From Saccoglossus kowalevskii (lineage: Eukaryota; Hemichordata; Enteropneusta; Harrimaniidae), in NCBI RefSeq assembly GCF_000003605.2, contig NW_003130360.1:393733-418885 (forward strand): 25,153 bases of DNA, written 5' to 3'. The translations under genes and the position numbers were made by a program. This document shows, in pieces, positions 1 through 9,700 of the stretch (position 1 is the first letter of the stretch; each line of letters starts with the position of its first letter). Below the pieces are notes generated by a model. The model searched no databases. It was not told the DNA's origin and saw only the letters and a list, made by a program, of their open reading frames with translations.

Positions 1-693
1 GCATCTATTTATATAAATACACATGGACAGAGAATATTTTTTGGAGCACTAAATGTGACAAATGCCCTACTGTCTGTGATAAATATACCACACCAGCTAC
101 ATAGTGCAAGACGAGGAGATGGGTAGGTAATGAAAACACACATTGACTGAAGCCTTGCAAAGGACTGAATTGTTGCCAATAGCAACAAACATACTGGGAA
201 AGTCAAAGACAGTGAAAAAACAAACAAAAAACACACAGGCATATAAATACTAACTTTCTGGGATCTTTATTGGCTCCAAGTAATCTAGAGTAGAACGATA
301 TGAATCATCGCTATACTCCGCCATCTTTATTTTAATATTAGATGCAACCATTATTTTATAGGGGACAACGGGTCATAACTTGAGGGGGTTAACACCCATG
401 ATTTTAAAAATGCCTTGATCAACAAGTTACAGGGAATAATATTTTGATTTTTCAGTGGACCAATAAATGCATTTAAAAACTCGACCACAACAGCAATGAA
501 AACAGCTTGCTGCATTATAAGTATCACTTCCCTGTCAAATTAGTGGTTCATACTTATTTGAATCTGAACATAACAGGCTAATTCTATCACACCTTGCTAG
601 GCTCGAACTTCCAGCCAATCAGAGTATTCCCTACAAATACTAGAGGGCGCTCTGACCAACAAATTGCCATTATCTAAATAAAAAGAACTGCTA
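1..693. other. non-coding, no gene recognised
   Basis: AT-rich sequence with only short chance reading frames on both strands. No splice-consistent exon, RNA gene or mobile-element end was recognised. A short GC-richer patch near 600-656 contains an inverted CCAAT box and an AGGGCGCT string, but nothing around it supports a promoter. Confidence 0.5.
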
Positions 694-1680
694 GTTAGTA
701 GTAAAATGTATTTATTATAGATTGTTCTGTACATGTATTGTTAAGTGCATTAGATTATCAAAAAGCACACATAAAATTGTGGCTATATCAATCAGATATA
801 TTGTTTTATTGTCATTAAATTGGATCAAAACATCACCAGTTTATCACTACATGACATCACATCACATGCAATCACTACAACACCATACTGTATGTAATTG
901 TTAAATCACTAAATACATTAATCACTATGTTATGTTACATGGTATCATTACACAACCTATAATAGAAATTTAAATTCTATGAAGTTAACAAAGTCATTTT
1001 GACAATAATTTTCTGAATTGAAAAAAATATGTGACCAAATTACAAAAAACTGTATTTGGTTTGATGTGGGAATTTGTAGGTTGACTCAAAGCTCAGTACC
1101 CATTTATTGACACGATTATATAAAATTTCACGATTTGTGCCAAGTACATTTACAATGGTTTATTGTTTCAAAACGTTTTTGTCAAGAAACTTGACAAACA
1201 ACTTCTCAAAAAATGTAAATATTTATATTAATTGTATTTTCTTTTGACATTTGAGATTAAATATACCAGTGCAAAAGGTTTCTTCAAAGTAAAAATATTT
1301 GTAATGAATAAACTAAATTCAACTTTCAAAATTGTGACATGCTTTACAACAATTTTCTGAATAACTCTAATCAGAGTAGTTTTTTCAATAATTACTGCAT
1401 ATTTGAAATAACTTATTTCAGATTTAATGTTGGCCTAATCTGGTAAAATATTCGACAGAAACAAATCCAACATGGCAGTCGATGAGTGGTCGGATAAAAG
1501 CATAATAATCCTGGCTCCTGAATACCTTGCTTGCAGCCACCGAGGAGTGCACCACGAACATAACGACAGAGAAATTTCTGTTAATGAAACAGAACAATGC
1601 AATGTTCTTCCTTCATACTTGTACCATACAACTTTAACAGCTCAGGAGTGGGGTCATCCATCATACTATGGTACACACAT
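694..1680 (-). repeat. segmental duplicate of the SDR gene 3' end (copy A)
   Basis: This block aligns by eye along its length with 17458-18735, in the same orientation. Shared landmarks in order are: TTAGTAGTAAAATGTATTTA at the start; a run of ATGACATCACATCACATG type; a GGTTGACTCAAA stretch (about 1078 here, about 18087 there); CTGCATATTTGAA next to the stop codon; and the coding part of the last SDR exon. The match ends at about 1680, inside the exon and some 26 bases short of its splice acceptor, so neither the intron nor earlier exons came along. Copy A is shorter and more broken than copy B. Confidence 0.85.
1392..1680 (-). pseudogene. decayed last exon of an SDR9C-type dehydrogenase
   Basis: Read on the minus strand from 1680, this copy begins VYHSMMDDPTPELLKLYGTS, close to VYHSMMDNLTPELLQLYGTS in the intact gene at 18385-18761. 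Directly after this, 34 bases present in the intact exon (between CTTCAT and ACTTGTACC on the plus strand) are missing, which breaks the frame. At least three smaller deletions follow, around 1520, 1540 and 1590, and the stop-codon area near 1392 is also altered. No upstream exons or splice acceptor accompany it. I read it as a non-functional relic of a partial gene duplication. A retrocopy is unlikely, because the 3' flank beyond the likely poly(A) signal is duplicated too. Confidence 0.85.
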
Positions 1681-3563
1681 ACATGTGTCCTGTATTTAAA
1701 GATGTTGCACACTCCCATTTCTACTGGTACACAAAAATATAGAAATTATTTGGTGACGTCACAGTATTCTATATCACATACTAAGGGAAGCACTGGAAAC
1801 AAATTCATCTGTAAGTGTGCTATTTCATTCATTTACATCGTGTAATAATGAATCTATTATATAACAATTATTACACAACAGTCTGAGTTATATTACTGGT
1901 ATATTTCTGATAACATATACAGATGTTTCACGATATCACTAATTTTCTATTTATGTTAAAAAATACTGGCTTATTTCCCAGGGTTAGGCTAATACAATGT
2001 GTTGTTAATATTTACAGTAAGTGTTTCACAAATGAAATGGCCAAATGGCAGCCCTTTTAAGATTAAAATGTTATCACATATGTTCACCATTCATCATTAT
2101 ATCAGACAAATGCACATGAATTCTTGTCAGCATCAAATTCAAAATGTCTGACAGTGGACAGTTCCACAGAGCCATTATTTCAACAGGCTTGGACCAATCA
2201 TGTTAAAGCTACACACATATATCACACATCAGGTTATATATCTCATGTCTATAATAAAAATGAGGAATATGACACAGCCAATGAATAGTTTAATTTGAAC
2301 TTCCAGATAAGGTAAACGTAATTCCCCAATCATCAAATTATTGTACAGTATAACCCCTGTTTTACAAAGTTTTATTGAAAACACACTTTCAGGCCAGCTG
2401 CTTTGATGTTTTCAGTTGAGAAATTAAGACCAGTAGCAACACGGCTTGTATCTATTACAAGAAATCAATATATCCAACCTAATATAACCTGTTATAATGC
2501 TGACCTTTGGAGGTACATACCAATTAAAACTAGTTAAAAAACCTACTGAAAATATTCATGTGTTAGTTAACTTAAATGTGTGTGCAAATGATGAGTATCT
2601 GTTAGCTAGATCAGTAGACATTTAGTTCATAAGCGGAGTATTCACATGTGAGCACCCTTGATCTCCCCAATGTCGTGTACAACATCAACTACAACCAAGT
2701 AAAAGCTTTGTATTGAAAATCATTAAATATATACAAACACAGGTTCTCTACTCATTGATATGTAGAGAAAGCATTTTATACTCGGTGCTATGACCTCTAT
2801 GGCACATCCCACTAACCCCACATAGCACAGCAAACAGTTCACTTTGTCAAGACACCCATTTTGATGACTGAGCCCCTGGTGCATATTAGTTGCGTTTCCT
2901 GCGCATATTGATGTCTCCACAATATCCTGGTTCCAGTGGATTTCAATACGAACTTGTCTGACTCCATGCTCGCTGGTTTACCACATCTATACACATGTAC
3001 ACCGGGTAAACACTTTTTACTAAAGGTGGGTTATGTTAAAAAAACAGTTGCTATATCGTTTTTGTTTTGTTATTTATTACATCCCCAAAGAAATTCAGTT
3101 TTTGACGGCATCTGTCTGTATTAATTCCCATGAAATATTCCAACATATTGTCTAATATGAGTGATATGATTTTGTCCAAATAGTTGATAATAACTATAAT
3201 ATTAATTTTACCAGATAAACGTCACCCATGGAATCAAATGTGTTTGGGGATGGATGATGGATTTGTCTAACTAACGATGCATCCTTAGAATGTCTATACT
3301 ATACATGACGATCAAATGTCATGGAACGCGGGTATGCGGGGAACCAACTGTTGGTTGAAGTCCATCACAAACCAACCTTGAATTTATCATTGCCATATGT
3401 TACACACATTTATAGAACCACTGGATGTCTCATATACATGGTTTAAAGATTCTAGTAGTGATTAACAATAGTATCAACAATACAAATCAGGGGGTAGAAT
3501 TTCAAAACGTTTAGTCTAAAGTATAACTTTACTTAACAAGGGTATTGTTATATCCTTATACAG
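1681..3563. other. non-coding upstream region of the HNMT-like gene
   Basis: No convincing coding exon. A perfect TGACGTCA palindrome (CRE-type) lies at 1754-1761. The part around 2036-2240 resembles the GCCATTTTG-marked repeat family that fills the large SDR intron; for example, the string CACACATCAGGT occurs near 2224 and near 20046. A tract TATACAG at 3557-3563, just before the start codon at 3570, could be a splice acceptor, which would put a 5' untranslated exon in this region. I cannot locate that exon. Confidence 0.4.
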
Positions 3564-3569
3564 ATTATT

Positions 3570-3756
3570 ATGACTGAACGTATATCTTGTCTAATAAATT
3601 ATGGTACGGAATATTATGACAGAATGGGCGTACTATTTGGACCCAACAAAGCAGCAGTAACCTCAACTGGCAATCAAAACATCAAGAAAGCTCTGGCGAA
3701 ATTGAAACGAGACCCATCATATGAACTACGTGTTTTAGCAATTGGTAGCGCGACCG
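3570..3756 (+). CDS. HNMT-like gene, exon 1
   Basis: This exon encodes residues 1-62 and the first base of codon 63. It carries the N-terminal helices and most of SAM motif I (LAIGSAT). It ends ACCG|GTAAGT, a strong donor. The possible acceptor CAG at 3561-3563 lies six bases before the ATG, so this exon may start in the 5' untranslated region after an upstream intron. Confidence 0.9.
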
Positions 3757-6700
3757 GTAAGTACTGCAGTTCATAATAATAATTATTTGTATGTATAATA
3801 ATATTGCTCTGGTGTGTTTACAAGAAACCATTTAAAACACATGAAAATACAAGTAACTTGTTGAATATGGAGATAAAATTTATCTCTAGGTTTTGTTATT
3901 AAAAGTTTTAGTTCACTGTATTTATTATATTGTGACGTAAAATGCGGGTGGGGCCTTTGTGGGGCTACTCCGCATTCAGGAGCTGGAAGCTTGTCTTTAA
4001 TACAGGTCTGGTGTCTAATAATAGACATCTCTGGTAGCGTGCTTATCCTATAAGTCTTCTCCCTTCAGCTTGTCCGCTTTCACGGGTTGGGGATCGTTTT
4101 GGTTAAAATATATTACCACAACTGAGGCAGTGCAGGGAAGGAAATATACTGATAACGAATACAATAAATAAAAACAACACAATATATAAGGTTTTCTTCA
4201 CTTTAATACATAACTAGTACAGGGTGCTAGTCACAAGAACCAGCAAGGATTGGGGATATACAGTAAACAAATAAAACTTAGGACATGATCGATGCTGCAG
4301 GGAACACTCCACTCTCCGGTGAACAGCAATGTACAATGTTGCGTTCCGTCGTATCTGGCACACTGTCAAAGCAGCTGCACTACACACTCGTGCTCTGTGT
4401 CCAGGAAGTATCGGCAACTGCACTGCTATCTGCTGATACTAGTAGCACCGGTACGACGGGAGCATTTCGGGGAGTAAGCGTCATTGGTCTTGTTGATCAG
4501 CAGTGAATACTGCACAGCACGTCTGTATAGAGTACAGCTCACTGAAGTCAAGAATCAGCATCACAGGATGTTACATGATCAATTACTTGTCTCAACTTAA
4601 ATACTACAACTAAATTATGGCCAAGGAAATGATTGATTATCTCGAAATAGCGGACACATCAGTGTAAAGAGGATGCCAATTTTAGTAGTGGAATAAACCA
4701 CACTTTATCCAAGATCTACTAATTTAAGGTAGGAGACTTGGGTCAATGATGTCATATCTATTTTCATTGCCAACAACTCCAAGGTATTTCACAATCACCA
4801 TGCAACTGCCTGGGACATACCATTATGCCACAGGGAGAGATGTATGTATCTCAAATTGTGCTGACAACGCAATCCAGTGACTGTATCAGTAGTCTAAAAT
4901 AGGTGATTTTCCGTACAATTGCGAGATCTCGCGAGATGCATGAAAGACGCGCGTCGAACGTCTGCCGCAAAAATCGAACGATTTGATTTTGAACTAGAAT
5001 TTCTTTATTTCGTAGCTTACATTGACCGGCCGATCTTCGACAGAGGAATATTGCTTCCGAATACCCTTACTTAATCGAAATTGCCTATCATCAAATGTGG
5101 ACAGCACATTATTAAGCATGGAAATGTCCCCGAAATACTTTCGCGTTTGTCGAATCCCACGCGATGTTTGACGCGACTACGACGCTATGACCTTTGTTTG
5201 TCCTGTTTTTACGTTCGATTTCACGCATAACGCGTGATTCTCGCAGTGTACGGAAAATGGTCTATTAAGCATGTGCAATGGGTTGTTGCAAAGTATCCAA
5301 ACATGAGTGTTTTTCATTCACACAGCTATGGCTCTGTACTTTTTACTTACAGTTTATGTCACAATATTATAGTATAAGATTGTTTAAACTATGTTATTAT
5401 TTACGTATGCCTGAGCATTTTTACAGATTGAAGGTATGCCGAATCATATAATGATCATTAAAATTAAAATGATCATTAACACAACATTATAATCATTCAA
5501 TTAGGTCAAAAAGTTTGAATAACAACGAGAGTTTATTCCGTTGTTTGGTTTTCACTTTAAATTTGGTAAACTGCCAATTACAGAACAATTTGTTATATTT
5601 GTATGTTAAAGCTAATAACGCAAGGTATGTCAATGTAACTGAATGTAGACCATACTTGTTTTATAGAAGAAGTGAACTTTAAATGAGTTGCTCTATATAA
5701 TATTAAATTGTCTTGCACCACTAATTAATGTAGTTCTGGAAGTGCAGATAATGATGCTTGATTTGTTGTTTCTGTTGTACATTGAAATAACAGTGGGCAA
5801 AATGTTTATGCACCTTTCAACGCGCATCAGCACATGTGACTTAGTTATATTCAAAATGTCTGTGCAGCGATCAGAACCAACCTTGTTTAAATACAGGATT
5901 TAGATTATGGAGAATGCGATGTTTCACCAGGGATAACGCGTTTTGCATTGATCTGTCAATAAATCAATCGTTTTACTATATCCAGCAATTTGTTTAATTG
6001 GTATAATAGTTTTCCTCTCCTCCCTCTATCTTTCCTCACTTACACAAGTGGACAAAAAAAGTTTAGTAACAAGTATTTCATCCTTTGTACACACTCGCAA
6101 CAGCGCGTATTTTTTTTCATTTTAACAGGGGTACTTTTAAAAGTACGACATTAGTTTATTATAAATCATTGCGTTAACATTATTATTCTTTTATATAGGA
6201 TCGATAGACGAAGGCATCATTGACACTCTTTGTGAAAAGTATTCTAAGATAGCAAATACAGTCATAGAACCTGCGTTAAGTGGAATAGATGATTTTAAAG
6301 AGCGTGTGAAAACACATCAAGATAAATGGTCTGGAGTCACTTTTGACTTCCGGGGGCAAACTATTGAGGATTATCTAGAAAAGTTGGATGAACTTCAAAA
6401 ATATGACGTCATTCATGCATTACATTGCGTGTATCACTTCGCAGATCCACGTAATAGTCTGGTTACTCTGTACGGGATGCTGGATACAAATGGTTTATTT
6501 ATAATAAGAGCTAATACAGGTAATGTACCTAATTATAACCCAATTAGTAGTGACCATTGATTAAACTACTAAAAAGATAAGTAATTATGTTTTATATAGT
6601 GTCATCTTTTATAAAAAAAAACCTGTGTCTTACATGTATGCACATTCTCTTCCATGTAGGACACTGGGAAGATTGCGCATTGAAAATCGGCGAATACTAC

Positions 6701-7003
6701 CACGACCCACGTAGCCATTACATAGGGACAAAGTATATTAAGACATTGTTGCGTTCAGCTTTACCATCTGCAAATATAGAGTCTTACTACACCGAATCAC
6801 CACTGAACGTGAGCGATTGCTTCAATGACGACTCCGTAGATGGGAATAAAAAAATTGATTTCATCTTCCAGGTTTTGAATTTTCGTCAAAGTCTACCTCC
6901 TGAAAAACAGCAGATTTTTCTCGACTTTTTGAAAAAATGCTGCAATGAGGAAAACGGTGAGATGATCTTCAACAAACAAGATGAAGATTTGGTTATTTAT
7001 TAA
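3570..7003 (+). CDS. histamine N-methyltransferase-like SAM-dependent methyltransferase (3 exons, complete)
   Basis: The exons are 3570-3756, 6199-6519 and 6660-7003. All junctions are GT-AG in phase 1, giving 283 codons plus TAA; human HNMT has 292 residues. The product should be a soluble, class I Rossmann-fold methyltransferase using S-adenosylmethionine. Visible marks are the SAM-binding motif LAIGSATG (residues 56-63), the acidic residue ending strand 2 in VIEP (E86), the DVIHALHCVYHF strand/helix (132-143), and a C-terminal FLDFLKKC...IFN segment that ends the protein as in HNMT. The start at 3570 gives an N-terminus within a residue or so of the human length before motif I, so no coding exon seems missing. 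Three positions that contact histamine in the human enzyme (recalled as E28, Q143, N283) align with K27, H138 and K275, so histamine may not be the substrate. HNMT-like paralogues are common in invertebrates, and I therefore give no gene symbol. Confidence 0.92.
3935..4506. other. GC-richer patch in HNMT-like intron 1, unidentified
   Basis: This stretch inside intron 1 is clearly less AT-rich than its surroundings. It has overlapping short open frames on both strands (for example 4285-4506 + and 4214-4423 -), none of which resembles a protein I recognise. The composition change suggests an old inserted repeat or non-LTR fragment, but I see no termini. Confidence 0.3.
4898..5266. mobile_element. 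CpG-rich miniature inverted-repeat transposable element (MITE)
   Basis: The left end reads AATAGGTGATTTTCCGTACA. The reverse complement of the right end reads AATAGACCATTTTCCGTACA. Similarity continues inward for about 48 bases (TTGCGAGATC... against CTGCGAGAATC..., then ATGCATGAAA against ATGCGTGAAA). The interior is unusually rich in CpG (GCGCGTCGAACG, TCGCGTTTGTCG, GACGCGACTACG) within an AT-rich, CpG-poor intron. It is about 369 bp long with no coding capacity, so it would be a non-autonomous DNA element. I could not define a clean target-site duplication and so do not assign a superfamily. Confidence 0.75.
6199..6519 (+). CDS. HNMT-like gene, exon 2
   Basis: The acceptor is TTATATAG|GATCG and the donor is ACAG|GTAATG. 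The exon restores GSATGSIDEGI across the first junction. It encodes the rest of the Rossmann core: VIEP (E86), the YDVIHALHCVYHF strand and the GMLDTNGLFIIRA strand. Intron 1 before it is 2442 bp and holds a miniature inverted-repeat element; intron 2 after it is 140 bp. Confidence 0.92.
6660..7003 (+). CDS. HNMT-like gene, exon 3 and stop
   Basis: The acceptor is CCATGTAG|GACACTGG. The exon encodes HWEDCALKIGEYY through to IFNKQDEDLVIY and TAA at 7001-7003. The stretch ESYYTESPLNVSDCFNDDS matches the HNMT segment that in the human protein reads with the same ...DISDCF core. The C-terminal strand that in human HNMT supplies an Asn to the histamine pocket has Lys (K275) here. Confidence 0.92.
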
Positions 7004-7022
7004 GTAACACTACTGTAGCTTG

Positions 7023-7033
7023 AATAAAATAAA
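7023..7033 (+). terminator. overlapping AATAAA poly(A) signals of the HNMT-like gene
   Basis: Two overlapping AATAAA hexamers (7023-7028 and 7028-7033) start 20 bases after the stop codon. They are the nearest candidates for 3' end formation and would give a very short 3' untranslated region. Confidence 0.6.
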
Positions 7034-8259
7034 ATATAAATGCTATATATAATAGCTAGCTAAAGCAAATTAGAAATATGGCAACGACAGGGTGGGTTCA
7101 TTCCTGTCAATTAGCTTTATTTATGTCGTTGATACATAAGAATTGGGAATACGTATTATTTGCTGATTCAATTTCAAATGTAAGAAGCAAATATTGATGA
7201 ACTTTTATTGTAGTGTATTGTACGATTTACGGTAAATTTAACTGGGGTTATATGCACGCAAAACAGGAAAAATAGTGAAGCGAAAAATAACTTGTTTATA
7301 GCGCAGACAATATAACTATCAAAAAACAATTAATGCAAAATAAATGAAATTATATTCTGCTAATAATGTTTCACAGTATGTCTGTAGAGCTGATACCCCT
7401 GGTGGCCTACGCATTATCAGTTGTAATGGAAGAAATGTTTAATGCAAAACATATATATAGCACATCTTGTAAGTGTTTCTACGATATTGGATTTAGTTAC
7501 TGTCTATAGTCATTCTCATACAGTAGGGTCAGTGAGAAAATTATTGTTAATCTCTGTAATTATAATTATTTATATCTACATTAAATAATTTTAAAATAAT
7601 ACTGCTATTTTTATGTAACCATCATCAATCTCAAATTGAAGGAAAATAGGACCATTTTCTACCTAACCTACACTACTCAAGTTTAATCGATAAAATATAA
7701 TTATTTATATATACATGGACCAGGTAAACATAAACAGAAAACCACCATTCTTAACACAATAGGCGCCAAAGTGTTATCAACAACTCAACTACTTTCGGGA
7801 GAAGTGAAATAGATGGGATGGATTGTCTATCATTTTTCACAAGATGTTCTGTAATTAAAATGTGTTATAGAAACAATCAGGCCAGTAAACAGAACGGAGA
7901 TGCCATGTTTCTTTTCAACGTTTTATTTGACGTTACGTAACAGTGATGCAACGAATAAAATTATAAGTTTCGAAAATGAATACAAAGATCCACAACAATC
8001 CGAGTTTGACTTCAAATACAGTGTACATGCCAGTATATGCTTACATATGAATTTGCGCTATATGATACATTCACACTGCCTAACAAAGTGCATGTAAGTC
8101 AGTATGAAACAAATATAACAACACCTTACGCTTTAAATTATTTCATCACAGAGTCATATGCCCTATATAAGTCCAGTGTTATAAAGTTTCTTTTTTGCAC
8201 TCTGTACATGATATATTCGTATATATTCTGTGTCGCATACGACTTGTTTACCAATTCCG
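7034..8259. other. non-coding, no gene recognised
   Basis: AT-rich intergenic sequence. The open frame starting at 7900 (65 codons) shows no family resemblance and has no splice support, so I do not call it a gene. Confidence 0.45.
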
Positions 8260-8268
8260 TGTGACTGA

Positions 8269-8281
8269 GAATGTTCTAGAA
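8269..8281. promoter_or_regulatory. heat-shock element, three perfect boxes (HSE1)
   Basis: GAATGTTCTAGAA places GAA at 8269, TTC at 8274 and GAA at 8279. These are alternating inverted boxes with exact 5-base spacing, the arrangement bound by a heat-shock factor trimer. Confidence 0.6.
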
Positions 8282-8360
8282 CCGTACTGTGTCTGGGTGG
8301 AATTTTTAGAAACTGGTTGAATAGGTAATAGAACACTGTATGAGGCAATAGAAGGTAATG

Positions 8361-8373
8361 GAACATTCTAGAA
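8361..8373. promoter_or_regulatory. heat-shock element, three perfect boxes (HSE2)
   Basis: GAACATTCTAGAA places GAA at 8361, TTC at 8366 and GAA at 8371, with a further TTC in the same 5-base phase at 8386. It lies 92 bases from the first element and about 47 bases before a TATA-like box. Confidence 0.6.
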
Positions 8374-8847
8374 ATTTGTAGTAAGTTCCAGACTCATTAT
8401 GTATGCTGATGTAATGGTCTATTTATAGACAGTGTGGGTATACAGGGAAGTTGTTCAGCACTGAGATCAGATCGGAGATCTCGTTGAATTGTATTGGAGT
8501 TTAAGTATCTAGTCATTGGAGTAGTGGAGTTTTACCGCGTTATTGTACTTGATGTTTGCAGAGTATAATAATACCAGTACCAGTTGAAACCTCATCTGTT
8601 GGCTCCGTGTTCGTATGTTATCATCGCCGCCAGGGAAGTCTTCTGTTACTGTGTTACTATGAAATACTTAATAAAAACTGACGCAAATTAATTCTCCACT
8701 GTCCACTGATGCATTCATTTATGTTTTATTTGTTCTGACTGACATTCATGTTACACAACTGGTTTGTCTGAACCTCAAATTACTCCTTTTTATTGAACTC
8801 CATTTAAAGAAACATTTTTTGAGCATATGCGGTCAATTCATTAGGGT

Positions 8848-9700
8848 AAGGAACCAAAAGTGACATGCTCCTAATAGAATGAGAAGATCTACTGGCTAAG
8901 TAATTAAATGAAATAATTAAAATGATACAAATTCACTGTACTACATATAATCTACAGCCCCATGCAAAATAAAGTGGATGGTTTGTGCTATAACAACCTG
9001 TAAGGAAACCACGAATGATATGTTTTTTAATAGAATGAGAACATCTAATGGCGAAATAAATATGATAAATGTTCAGAATAATATCATTTCATTGAATTGC
9101 ATATAGTTTATAGTCCCCATGTCAAATAAAATACATTTAGTGACATTAGTGATTGGTTTGTACTATAACGGCAAGTAAGGAAACCAGGAACGATAGATAT
9201 CTAATGGCGAATTAAACAAATGAAATGTTCAGAATAATGTTCCTGTGTCAAATTAAGTAAATACAGCAACGATAGTGGGTGGTGTGTGTTATGTAAGAGA
9301 ATCAATAACGACAAATCTAATGGAAATAAACCTTTGATTTGTTCAAAAAGGTGTCAATGCATTATACTACATATATTGTATTGATCCCATGTCAAATAAA
9401 GTAAACACTGTGACGTTAAGGAACTTGTGACTTGTAAGGAACCAAAAACGACATGAGAATTTCGAATGGCGAATTGAAAACTCAAAATGATACAAATTCA
9501 CTGTACTACATATATTCTAATGCTTCTATGTCATGTAAAGTAAATACAGTGACGTTAGTGGGTGGTTTGTGATATAACGACCTGCATAGAAACCAAGAGC
9601 AATATAAATTAAACGATCGTTTAGCGAATTAAATAATTGAAATGTTAAAACCGTTGCACAATAATATATATTTATAATCAGCTATATGCCTCAAAATAAA
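8848..9700. repeat. degenerate satellite-like tandem array, unit about 150 bp
   Basis: About six diverged units are marked by AAGGAAACCA-type strings at about 8848, 9002, 9177, 9295, 9436 and 9586, giving spacings of 154, 175, 118, 141 and 150 bases. Each unit has the order: GTCAAATAAAGTAAATACA, GTGACGTTAGTGGGTGGTTTG, TATAACGACCTG, AAGGAAACCA, (T)CTAATGGCGAATTAAA, then AAATGATACAAATTCACTGT and ACTACATATATT. Units differ by substitutions and indels, so the array is old. No coding frame runs through it. Confidence 0.8.

Larger units (their letters stand above)
8260..8680 (+). promoter_or_regulatory. candidate promoter/LTR-like module with HSEs, TATA-like box and AATAAA
   Basis: The order on the plus strand is two heat-shock elements (8269-8281, 8361-8373), a TATTTATA box (8420-8427), a TTCAGCA initiator-like string near 8454, and AATAAA near 8669. 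The stretch is less AT-rich than its neighbours. This compact order fits either a solo LTR (U3 enhancer, TATA, R with poly(A) signal), possibly starting TGTGACTG at 8260, or a heat-inducible promoter reading into the tandem array downstream. I find no clean LTR ends, target-site duplication or protein-coding ORF, so both readings are inferences. Confidence 0.35.

Noticed and set aside
640..656. CTCF-like AGAGGGCGCT string
   Set aside because: Only a partial match to the longer binding motif, single, with no supporting context.
1472..1699. 75-codon plus-strand open frame starting MAVDEWSDKS
   Set aside because: It is the antisense of the decayed SDR exon. The matching strand in copy B codes on the minus strand.
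4285..4506. Open frame in HNMT-like intron 1
   Set aside because: It does not join in phase with the flanking exons, and the HNMT fold is complete without it.
7900..8097. 65-codon plus-strand open frame downstream of the HNMT-like gene
   Set aside because: No family resemblance, no splice partners, and the HNMT-like gene already ends with stop and AATAAA upstream.
8260..8680. Firm call of a solo LTR
   Set aside because: The internal order fits, but I could not find matching TG...CA ends, a target-site duplication or a primer-binding site. Kept only as an alternative.
8848..9700. Possible CRISPR-like array
   Set aside because: The units are long, diverged and of uneven length, with no short identical repeat and unique-spacer pattern. 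The sequence is eukaryotic.
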